Of a stretch of DNA of 64,000 nucleotides, positions 26,401 to 33,306 are shown in pieces. Source of the DNA: Aquiflexum balticum DSM 16537 (lineage in GTDB: Bacteria > Bacteroidota > Bacteroidia > Cytophagales > Cyclobacteriaceae); assembly GCF_900176595.1 (NCBI RefSeq), contig NZ_LT838813.1:3614001-3678000 (forward strand). Reading direction: 5' to 3'. The notes beneath the pieces are model-generated. The model was not told where the DNA came from, did no database searches, and saw only the letters and a list, made by a program, of their open reading frames with translations. A program made the position numbers and the translations under genes. Position 1 is the stretch's first letter. Each line of letters opens with the position of its first letter.

Positions 26401-29096
26401 AAGATTCGGCAGGAGATGTGGAACTCGGACAGCCTACTGTCTCAGATAACTGTTCCATTGATGAGGTAAGCAACAATGCACCTGGCAGTTTCCCTGTGGG
26501 TACCACTACGGTAACCTGGACCGTCCGGGATGGAAGCGGCAACACGGCCACCGCAGAACAGACCGTTACAGTAACGAGGGAGGTTTTGCCTACTATCACC
26601 GCACCACCTGCCATTACGGTCAACAATGACCCAGGCACCTGCGGCGCATCAGGCATTGAACTCGGCACACCTGTGGTGACCGGTGAGGATATCCCTGCTG
26701 ACGGCATCAGCAACGATGCTCCGGAAAGCTTCCCGATAGGAGCAACTATTGTCACATGGACCGTGATTGACGGTAACGGCAACACAGCCACCGCCCAACA
26801 GACCGTGACAGTTGAAGACAACGAGAAACCTGTAATTGCGGCTGTCTCCGATATCACCCGGTCAACAGACATGGGAACCTGTGAAGCTGAAATTGAAATA
26901 TCAGCTCCGGCAGTAAGCGATAACTGTGACAGTCCAATAGCAACAGGTACACGAAGTGACGGCTTTGCCCTGGATGCTCCGTATCCTGTAGGCAGCACCC
27001 AAATTACCTGGACAGCAACCGATACCTCTGGTAATGAGGCGGAACAAGTGGTTCAGACCGTGACCGTAGAGGACAACGAGTTACCGACCATTGTAGCTCC
27101 TGCCAACATCACCATACAATTGCAACCGGGTCAGGAATCCGCCACTGATGTGGAACTCGGTACCCCAACAACCTCTGACAATTGCAGTGTGGACGTTGTC
27201 GTCAACCTTGAACCTGAACTCTTCCAGATAGGCACCACTACGGTAACCTGGACGGTAAGCGACGGCAGCGGCAATACGGCAACGGATACACAGACAGTGA
27301 ATGTACTTCCTGCGGATACAGAAACGGATCTTCCGACAGTCACTGCTCCCGCCGATATCCTGGTGGATACGGACAAAGGAATCTGTGAAGCAAACAATGT
27401 GGATCTTGGACTGGCCACCTTTACGGGAGACATTCCTGATGGCGGACTGAGCAATGATGCCCCTGCATCCTTCCCGCTCGGTGAGAACATTGTCACCTGG
27501 ACGGTAACAGACAGAAACGGCAATTCGGCCACTGCGGTACAGAAGGTAACTGTCAGGGACAGGGAACTCCCCGACATCAAGGCCCCGGCCAACCTGGTTT
27601 TGGGTACAACAGGTGGCGGTATTTCTTCCTCTGAAGTTGATCTAGGTGAACCAGAGGTATCAGACAACTGCAGTATAGCCGAGGTCAGGAACAACGCCCC
27701 TGCGGTATTCCCTATTGGCACCACAACAGTGACCTGGACGGTCATAGACGGCAGCGGCAACGAATGTACCGCCAAGCAGCGTGTGACAGTCAACCTTATC
27801 GAGGAAGCATGTGAAGTGACTGCCAAAGCCAAACCTGTGGTGACACTGAAACTCAATAGTCAGGGCAAAGCCAGGCTGACCACAGAGATGGCCGATGACG
27901 GTTCCTCGGCAGCCTGTGGCCCGCTGAAACTCGACCTGAGCAAGTGCGACTTTACCTGTGAGGACATAGGGGAGAACAGCGTCAAGCTTATAGCCAAAGA
28001 TGCCAAAGGCAACAGAGACGAAGTTGAATTCAAAGTGATTGTAGTGGATGAAAGCAAACCAAAGATCAAAGTGGACAGGAGCGCCTTTGTCTGGATGATG
28101 AAGAAAGGGGACACCTTTACCATGCCTGACTTTAAGGACAGGGTGGAAGCCTCCGACAACTGTGGATTCGAACTTCATCAGTGCCCTGAGCCTGGAACCA
28201 AGTTCAGGAAACCTGAGAACAGCTTTGTGGAATTCGAGGCCAAGGATGCTTCGGGCAATAAGGCAACTGACAGGTTCAAGTTCAACCTGCTGGTCTTCAA
28301 GTGCAAAGTACCGAACAAAAACGGCAGGACGACAGGGGAGCAGGAGCTTTCAGATATGCTGATAGTTCCGTGGAACACGCCGTTCGATAAAGCCATCAGC
28401 GAGGGCATTGTCTTCGAGGAAGGCAGCGATCCCGAATACATCAGCATGATCAACTGGCAGATGAACGATTACGATCCGCTAAGACCCGGCCTGTACAGGA
28501 TAACGGCATCCTTGGAGAACGAAGGCTTCGAAGGTTGGGACGTATCGCTTGACATCCCTGTCATCGTACTGGACAAACCGCTTGCTGAGGACATTATGAT
28601 CAGCAGGAACAAGGTTTCCACCAAAGTAAGGAACGGTGAGATCATCGGAAGTCTCAATACCCTGGATCCTGTGGACGATATGCATAGCTATAGCATGGAC
28701 GAGCATCCTGACTTCTACATTGAGAAGAACGTGCTGGTGTGGAGAGGAACAGGAACCCCTGATGCGGAGATGACCGTCACCGTCCACAGCACCGACAGGG
28801 CAGGACAGACCATCAGCAGGGAGATCACCCTTTACAGGGAGCTTCCTCCGGGAGAAATCCTGATCTATCCGAACCCCGGCAGGGAGGAATCCAATATCCT
28901 GGTGCAACTGTCAGGCCCCGGGAAAGTGGAAATCAGGATCTTTGATGCAACCGGCAGACTGGTGTATGAGGAAAAAGAACAACAGGAAGGCAGTTTCGTC
29001 CGCAACCTGAATCTGAGAGGTCTGAGTTCGGGCATGTATCAGGTGATCGTAAATTCCGGCAACGAGGTGATGACGGGCAGACTTGTCAAAGAATAA
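23439..29096 (+). CDS. Giant T9SS-exported protein with HYR-type domains and a repeated N-terminal domain
   Basis: 1,885 residues. The signal peptide is MRAFLCILLMGWLWLPFAARAQ. Residues of about 24-325 hold four copies of a roughly 80-100-residue domain (ITAAEYFIDADPGVGNG...GFHxLxVRFxDxxGxWSxxKSRxFxV), seen in other T9SS proteins but without a known function. Residues of about 330-1457 are a chain of HYR-like domains (SDNC.....NNAPxxFPxGTTTVTWTVxDGxGNTATAxQxVTV pattern). The next 350 residues are less repetitive. The last 80 residues (YPNPGREESNILVQLS...LSSGMYQVIV) are a T9SS type A signal nearly identical to that of the 2,692-residue protein. A matching terminator follows. It is probably a surface or matrix protein related to its upstream neighbour by duplication of the 3' module. 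Confidence 0.92.
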   Translation: MRAFLCILLMGWLWLPFAARAQSPTITAAEYFIDADPGVGNGNAFPVPNSPNPSVQTQVSLQGLPLGFHILGARFQDNDGNWSLTKSRIFVIETPPSQSGSNTLVAFEYFINDDPGIGNATNVTISPGVQSSLAIPISLQGLPEGFHTLSVRFQDQNGIWSLAKSRIFIVQNASSNLPLLPITAAEYFIDSDPGVGSGKSLPVSSGTNPQVIGNISTEELEPGFHTFSVRFKSQDNKWGFAKNRVFFVGDENFGKPTMVDYVEYFFDGDDPGEGNATSLPLDQPASAISVEALIAVADLSQGTHSITVRIRDTQGIWSPVVSEEFIVGEPQFTVPPKPDLAELPTLEAACAINLSDLTAPTATAEDGSKVIGTVDESLFPITKQGSSEITWTFTDISGLKSTQKQLVIIEDKEAPEISIPGRIVLNASADQCVFTNVDFSAVTATDNCGEPTLTNNAPENFGFGITVVTWTATDAAGNQVQSTQEVEVIDNIAPLITAPADLVIELPAGSDGIESININLGTPLILENCGLQLLENNAPVVFEVGSTIVTWTAVDLAGNTGTALQNVTITTEVLPTILAPAPLNVSTDAGSCFATIADLGTPSVTGENIPNDGISNDAPATFPVGTTVVNWAVTDGKGNIATATQEVTVTDPEPPTITAPAAVTVLATLSRCDASDVALGQPTVADNCGVKSITNNAPELFPFGNTTVTWTVEDLSGNVATASQIVTVTEDQEPLITAPADLLVQIAPDADSATGVALGQAEASDNCGIDKIENNAPTVFPLGVTVVTWTVSDISGNTATAEQIVTVTREVLPTITAPPAITVSNDPGTCGASGIELGTATVTGEDIPADGITNTSLETYPVGTTNVVWTVIDGRGNTATAIQTVTVVDNEAPSIIAPSTINTLTVANGCESGEIDLGEPEVSDNCEIAEVSNNAPEVFPLGTSTVIWTVIDVNGNEATAEQTVIVVDEELPLITAPANITIRIEADEDSAGDVELGQPTVSDNCSIDEVSNNAPGSFPVGTTTVTWTVRDGSGNTATAEQTVTVTREVLPTITAPPAITVNNDPGTCGASGIELGTPVVTGEDIPADGISNDAPESFPIGATIVTWTVIDGNGNTATAQQTVTVEDNEKPVIAAVSDITRSTDMGTCEAEIEISAPAVSDNCDSPIATGTRSDGFALDAPYPVGSTQITWTATDTSGNEAEQVVQTVTVEDNELPTIVAPANITIQLQPGQESATDVELGTPTTSDNCSVDVVVNLEPELFQIGTTTVTWTVSDGSGNTATDTQTVNVLPADTETDLPTVTAPADILVDTDKGICEANNVDLGLATFTGDIPDGGLSNDAPASFPLGENIVTWTVTDRNGNSATAVQKVTVRDRELPDIKAPANLVLGTTGGGISSSEVDLGEPEVSDNCSIAEVRNNAPAVFPIGTTTVTWTVIDGSGNECTAKQRVTVNLIEEACEVTAKAKPVVTLKLNSQGKARLTTEMADDGSSAACGPLKLDLSKCDFTCEDIGENSVKLIAKDAKGNRDEVEFKVIVVDESKPKIKVDRSAFVWMMKKGDTFTMPDFKDRVEASDNCGFELHQCPEPGTKFRKPENSFVEFEAKDASGNKATDRFKFNLLVFKCKVPNKNGRTTGEQELSDMLIVPWNTPFDKAISEGIVFEEGSDPEYISMINWQMNDYDPLRPGLYRITASLENEGFEGWDVSLDIPVIVLDKPLAEDIMISRNKVSTKVRNGEIIGSLNTLDPVDDMHSYSMDEHPDFYIEKNVLVWRGTGTPDAEMTVTVHSTDRAGQTISREITLYRELPPGEILIYPNPGREESNILVQLSGPGKVEIRIFDATGRLVYEEKEQQEGSFVRNLNLRGLSSGMYQVIVNSGNEVMTGRLVKE

Positions 29097-29124
29097 CAGT
29101 TTATAGCTTCAAATAAATTTACAG

Positions 29125-29160
29125 CCCCTTCCGGAGAGATCCGGAGGGGGTTGTTTTTTT
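29125..29160 (+). terminator. Intrinsic terminator of the 1,885-residue gene
   Basis: CCCCTTCCGG, loop AGAGAT, CCGGAGGGG, then a U-tract. The sequence and spacing from the stop codon parallel the terminator at 22,096. Confidence 0.85.
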
Positions 29161-29164
29161 GGGG

Positions 29165-29212
29165 AATTGGAAGAACTTGTTGGCCTAGGCGGATTGGAAG
29201 TACATGTCCGCC
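29165..29212. repeat. Dispersed ATTGGAAGAACTTGT unit pair
   Basis: ATTGGAAGAACTTG, TTGGCCTAGGCGG, then ATTGGAAGTACATGTCCGCC. Same family as 6295-6410 and 22,134-22,169, again directly after a terminator. Confidence 0.6.
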
Positions 29213-29268
29213 GATATTGACTACATTTTGGATGAGCCACAGATCAACCGCCATTTGGGTGTTGAGTT
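29213..29268 (-). pseudogene. Fragment of a paralogue of the 224-residue membrane protein
   Basis: The minus strand reads LNTQMAVDLWLIQNVVNI, aligned to LNTQIATDLWFIQNVVNI of the gene at 4418-5092 (bases 4529-4584). Homology ends sharply on both sides, and on one side joins the dispersed repeat. Confidence 0.75.
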
Positions 29269-29306
29269 GGCAATGTTCAATGGGTTGAGTGTCACTGTTT
29301 TAATTT

Positions 29307-29324
29307 ATACTACTTTTGGGGTAT
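29307..29324. promoter_or_regulatory. Shared inverted repeat, copy 5
   Basis: ATAC TACTTTTGGG GTAT, identical over 18 bp to copy 1, 79 bp before the ATG at 29,403. TACTTTTG fits TAnnTTTG. Confidence 0.55.
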
Positions 29325-29402
29325 TTTATCTAGTTTGGGTAATTTATAGATTACATCGTTTTTAAATCAATAACTGGGATCTAACCTAAACCTCTTTTAA
29401 AT

Positions 29403-31046
29403 ATGAAAAATCAACACTTTAAATTTTCAGGAAAATATTTCGGCTTTTTGTTACTATTGACATTAAGCATAAGCTTCTTATTCATGCCTTCTTGTACGGA
29501 TGATTTTAAGGAAAACGACAATTTGGCAGATGATTTTGATATTCTTGCGCAGGTCATTTCCTTGAAATATGGAAATCTAGGTGTTTCTGATGCTGCCAAC
29601 GATGGAATTGATGAATTTTACTTTTTATCACCCACAGTATCAACGCAGCCTAAATTCCATGGAAGTTTCCATCCAAATCTAGCTCCCATAGTTGAAATAA
29701 GTGATGATTTTTCCTTTGAAACTGTCCATACTTTATTCAAGAGAGAGCCTAATGCCACAAACAGTGTACAGGTCAATGCACAAGAAGAATTTTATTTTGC
29801 GAATTGGGACCTGTCAAAAACAAAGCCGGTTATCGGTAAAATCTACAGAGCACGTGTTAAAGTGGGAAGTAGGGTTTTGGGCTTTGTTGACTTTGGCGTG
29901 GTAAGAAATGCCAATCAGAAGCTTAATAATAATATTATCCCGGTAGTAGAGAATCAACAGATGCGGATAACTTTTAGGATTGAGGATAAAATCTGTCCTG
30001 CAAGGATTGAGGTTGTTCCTGAGGAAGCAATTATTTTGAAAGGAGCGCAACAACAGTTCACTGCAATTGTATATAACTTTTTTGATGAGGTTCTGGAAAA
30101 CCAAAAAATTACTTGGAGCGTTGGAAATGAAGCAGTTGCATCCATCAACCAAAATGGTATGGCTACCGGTTCCGAATTCGGTTCTACATCAGTATTAGCC
30201 ACTGTTCACGATGTAACCGGAGAGGGTGCATTGTTTGTCCAAGAAGTTGAAACAGGTCCAAGGCCAGGCAAAGACATCATAGTTTTTAACGACATGAATC
30301 CATTTGACAACGAAATAGGTCTGGTTAATCCTAATAATAGATTAATGGTCAGGAATCTGGTGAGTTTTGAAACTATTGGACCTCGCGCTAATGGAAATAC
30401 CATTTGGTTTGATTGTGGAAAAAACTCTCGTTATCCGAATGCTTGCAGTTTAACTGAGGGGATACACACCAATCTTAAGCAACTAATTCAAAGTTTTGGT
30501 TTTGACCTTGAAATGGTTAATTCCTCTGAAACCCCGCTTACAGATATTCCACAAGATGTCAAAGTAATTTTTCTATGGCTTCCAAGAATTGCCTATTCAT
30601 TAAATGAAATCAACAACCTCAAACTATTTGCTGAACAAGGAGGTAGAATTGTTTTCATAGGCGAGTTTGATGGTTTTTATGAGGCAATTGGTTTTCAGGT
30701 TCAAAACCACTTTTTGGAAAATATGGGTTCAGATATGAGAAATATTGGGGGTAATTTAGCTTGTTTTGGTATTGAAAGGAATATACCTGCAAACTCTTTA
30801 AGACCGCATCCTATTACAAGGGATATGGCCGGAGTCACTTTTGCTTGTGCCTCAATAGTAGAAACAGGGGAGAATGATTATCCATTTGTTTATGATCCAT
30901 CGAATACACAAATACTGGCTTCGGTTGCTCAAATAAACACGGTACCCATAACTGAATTGTCTCCCTTTAGAATCAATCCTAATTTAAAGATGAAAAGTAG
31001 TGCAGATGATAAACATTGGCCTTATCCAGGTGTAATTACTGATTAA
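29403..31046 (+). CDS. Surface lipoprotein with a Big_2 domain and a glutamine-amidotransferase-like domain
   Basis: 547 residues. A long signal ends at a lipobox (LFMPSC), giving a lipidated Cys near residue 31. The N-terminal part (about 40-195) is unassigned. A Big_2-type Ig domain lies at about 198-285 (ARIEVVPEEAIILKGAQQQFTA...ITWSVGNEAVASINQNGMATG). The C-terminal half has alternating strands and helices (VKVIFLWLPRIAYSLNEI, LKLFAEQGGRIVFIGEF), as in DUF4350/ThuA or class I amidotransferase-like folds; no catalytic Cys triad is evident. It is alone in its transcription unit, with motif copy 5 upstream and a terminator downstream. Role unknown, probably surface exposed. Confidence 0.75.
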   Translation: MKNQHFKFSGKYFGFLLLLTLSISFLFMPSCTDDFKENDNLADDFDILAQVISLKYGNLGVSDAANDGIDEFYFLSPTVSTQPKFHGSFHPNLAPIVEISDDFSFETVHTLFKREPNATNSVQVNAQEEFYFANWDLSKTKPVIGKIYRARVKVGSRVLGFVDFGVVRNANQKLNNNIIPVVENQQMRITFRIEDKICPARIEVVPEEAIILKGAQQQFTAIVYNFFDEVLENQKITWSVGNEAVASINQNGMATGSEFGSTSVLATVHDVTGEGALFVQEVETGPRPGKDIIVFNDMNPFDNEIGLVNPNNRLMVRNLVSFETIGPRANGNTIWFDCGKNSRYPNACSLTEGIHTNLKQLIQSFGFDLEMVNSSETPLTDIPQDVKVIFLWLPRIAYSLNEINNLKLFAEQGGRIVFIGEFDGFYEAIGFQVQNHFLENMGSDMRNIGGNLACFGIERNIPANSLRPHPITRDMAGVTFACASIVETGENDYPFVYDPSNTQILASVAQINTVPITELSPFRINPNLKMKSSADDKHWPYPGVITD

Positions 31047-31060
31047 AACTCAAAAACCTC

Positions 31061-31100
31061 AAAGCTCCATATCAAAATACTCTTTTGGTATGGAGCTTTT
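31061..31100 (+). terminator. Terminator after the 547-residue lipoprotein
   Basis: AAAGCTCCATA (31,061-31,071) and TATGGAGCTTTT (31,089-31,100) pair perfectly over 11 bp around a 17-nt loop, 15 bp after the stop codon. Confidence 0.8.
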
Positions 31101-31182
31101 CCTTTTTGCTGAGCTGATGGATAGATAGATACTTCCAATTCAGAGTTCTAAAATCCCGAGGTGAGAAAATAGCTTAAAGTTT

Positions 31183-31360
31183 TTGGAATGTCATGCTGAA
31201 AGAAGAGAAATCAGGTTCAATTTCTTTTTTGTATTTCCTAAGATGTTGGAGATTTTTCCCCATAGTAAAATATCCTGGTTGGCAAACTGTGGCTCTGAAT
31301 GATACTGAAACCGAAGTCATTTCCCAATTTGTAAATGCCAATTTTGTCAACTCTCAAAGA
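31183..31360. repeat. Dispersed intergenic element, copy 2
   Basis: Starts ATGTCATGCTGAAAGAAG, has GTTGGAGATTTTTCC and GGCTCTGAATGATACTG, and ends AATTTGTAAATGCCAATTTT. It is a degenerate copy of the elements at 4155 and 43,075. No gene in 31,101-31,422. Confidence 0.55.
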
Positions 31361-31422
31361 CTTCGATCAAAATGAAACTTCATTTGGCAAACCATAATTC
31401 TTTCAGCAAGTGAAAGAATTAC

Positions 31423-32130
31423 CTAAAATTTAAATTTTGCTCCCAAAAACCTGAAAAATTCCTTTTGGGTATTTTTATCTGTGAAAACTTTGCTGACAAT
31501 TTCCAGATATTCCCCGAAGGTACCCTTTTTTGGGTTTTCAGCTTTATTGGATTGAGGTTTAGGATTTATTTCGTCCTCTAAAGTGGGTTTTTTTGTCCCT
31601 TCTTTGCCGTTTTTTTGGAGGGGAGTATATCCGACCAAATCATCTGCCTTTTCGAAACTTGATTTGGATTTTTGACTATAGCCCAGTTTCTCTTCTACCA
31701 AGCCCTTGTTGTTGTAGGCGACAGCATCTTCAGGATCCAACTCAATGGCCTTTTCATAATCTTCAATGGAGCCTTTCAGGTCGCCGATTCTATCCTTGAA
31801 ATACGCCCTGCTGGAATACCTGTAGGGATTTCCCGGCTCGAGATTGATGGCACGGTCAAACTCAGACATGGCTTCTTCATTTCTTTTAAGCAAATGAAGT
31901 ACAACCGCCCTGTCACTGATATAGGTGGGATTGTAGGGTTCATGGGAAATCAGAAAATCAAAATCATCGAGCGAAGATTGAAATTCCCCTAATCTGGAAT
32001 ATACCCTTGCTCTGAAAAAAACATGTTCTGTATTCGTGTTGTTATTTTTTATGATTCCATTGATCTGATCCAATGCTTCCTGGAATTTTCCTTCTTTAAA
32101 TAAGGCAACACTTTTTTCGAAATTGTCCAC
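31423..32130 (-). CDS. TPR-repeat protein
   Basis: 235 residues from a GTG start (no nearby ATG in frame). Four or five tetratricopeptide repeats at about 1-155 (ALFKEGKFQEALDQINGII, ARVYSRLGEFQSSLDDFDFLI, AVVLHLLKRNEEAMSEFDRAINLEPGN, AYFKDRIGDLKGSIEDYEKAIELDPED, NKGLVEEKLGYSQKSKSSFEKA). A Lys/Pro-rich linker and a short conserved-looking C-terminus follow (FRFLGAKFKF). There is no signal peptide, so it is a cytoplasmic scaffold. It is divergent from holA, with about 130 bp between the starts. The partner is unknown. Confidence 0.85.
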   Translation of the reverse strand: MDNFEKSVALFKEGKFQEALDQINGIIKNNNTNTEHVFFRARVYSRLGEFQSSLDDFDFLISHEPYNPTYISDRAVVLHLLKRNEEAMSEFDRAINLEPGNPYRYSSRAYFKDRIGDLKGSIEDYEKAIELDPEDAVAYNNKGLVEEKLGYSQKSKSSFEKADDLVGYTPLQKNGKEGTKKPTLEDEINPKPQSNKAENPKKGTFGEYLEIVSKVFTDKNTQKEFFRFLGAKFKF

Positions 32131-32260
32131 TTCGTTTTTTAATTGGTTTCAACATATTACAATTTTACAGGTATAAAAGTTTAAAATTACTTTGTCCTTA
32201 TTGCTTTGTCATCTTTCCAAGAAATTAAATCTTTATATCTTTGAACCGAAAACTTCAACC

Positions 32261-33289
32261 ATGGCCGCTAAAGCAGAAGATGTATTAAAAGACCTCAGGT
32301 CCGGGAAATATGCTCCGATTTATTTTTTGCAGGGAGAAGAACCTTTTTTCATCGATCAGATTTCAGATTTTATTGAAAAAAATGCCTTGAAAGAGCATGA
32401 GAAGGGTTTTAATCAGATTGTCATGTATGGTAAAGATGTGGCCATCAGTGATATTCTGAATAATGCCCGGAGATTCCCCATGATGGCTGATCGACAGGTA
32501 GTGATAGTAAAAGAAGCTCAGAACATTCAGAATTTAGGTAGGGAAGAAGCAGATCAGCAATTGATCAACTATATCAAAAACCCACTACCAAGTACTATAT
32601 TGGTTTTTGCCCATAAATATAAAAACATCGATGGCCGAAAGTCTTTGGGTAAGGAATTGGATAAAAATGTGGTCTTTGTCAAATCAGAAAAGATCAAGGA
32701 ACATCTTTTGCCGGGCTGGATTGAGGAATATATCAAAGGGCAGGGACATGAAATCAACAATCAAACGGCTGTTTTTTTGGCGGAAAGCATTGGAAACAAT
32801 CTTGAAGTGATCGCAAATGAAATAGGTAAAATGTTTTTGAATTTTACCGAAAAGACGACCATTACCAAGGACCATATCCAAAAATTCATCGGTATCAACA
32901 AAGAGTACAACAATTTTGAACTGACCAAAGCAATCGGCTTAAAAGATGTACTCAAAGCCAATAAAATCGTACAATATTTTGCCCAAAATCCCAAAAGCCA
33001 TCCTTTGATTCCGATTGTCGGTTTGGTTTATGCTTATTTCAGCAAATTGGCTGTGATACATTATAACAAGAACAGTGGTGATAACGAACTGGCCAAATTG
33101 ACCGGTGTTCATCCTTATTTTCTTAAAGAATATAAAATAGCAGCAAATAATTACCGCTTAGGCAAGGTTATTGACAACATAGCATACATAAAGGAGGCGG
33201 ATTTACGTTCTAAGGGAGTTGAAACAAGCGGAGGAGGAATGGAAGACAGTGAAATCCTAAGGGAATTGGTATTTAAAATCATGCATTAA
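32261..33289 (+). CDS. holA: DNA polymerase III subunit delta
   Basis: 342 residues from the ATG at 32,261; an earlier in-frame start would add 23 residues of poor fit. Features of HolA are present: the opening strand/helix with IYFLQGEEPFFIDQISDFIE (an atypical P-loop-like start of the AAA+ fold), MMADRQVVIVKEAQ, the helix region LAESIGNNLEVIANEIGKM and the C-terminal collar (HPYFLKEYKIAANNY). Delta opens the beta clamp within the clamp loader. The length fits Bacteroidota members. It begins a co-directional run: the TPR gene starts 17 bp after its stop codon. Confidence 0.9.
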   Translation: MAAKAEDVLKDLRSGKYAPIYFLQGEEPFFIDQISDFIEKNALKEHEKGFNQIVMYGKDVAISDILNNARRFPMMADRQVVIVKEAQNIQNLGREEADQQLINYIKNPLPSTILVFAHKYKNIDGRKSLGKELDKNVVFVKSEKIKEHLLPGWIEEYIKGQGHEINNQTAVFLAESIGNNLEVIANEIGKMFLNFTEKTTITKDHIQKFIGINKEYNNFELTKAIGLKDVLKANKIVQYFAQNPKSHPLIPIVGLVYAYFSKLAVIHYNKNSGDNELAKLTGVHPYFLKEYKIAANNYRLGKVIDNIAYIKEADLRSKGVETSGGGMEDSEILRELVFKIMH

Positions 33290-33306
33290 ATTTGAGTGAA
33301 TAAAAA

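Noticed and set aside
24347-28907. Long antisense frames up to 327 codons opposite the 1,885-residue gene
   Set aside because: Low-complexity Val/Thr/Ser/Pro translations caused by the biased codon use of the sense HYR repeats.
6820-29324. The LytTR regulator as the factor that reads the ATAC-N10-GTAT motif
   Set aside because: LytTR proteins usually bind two direct repeats, whereas this motif is an inverted repeat; there is no direct evidence for the link.
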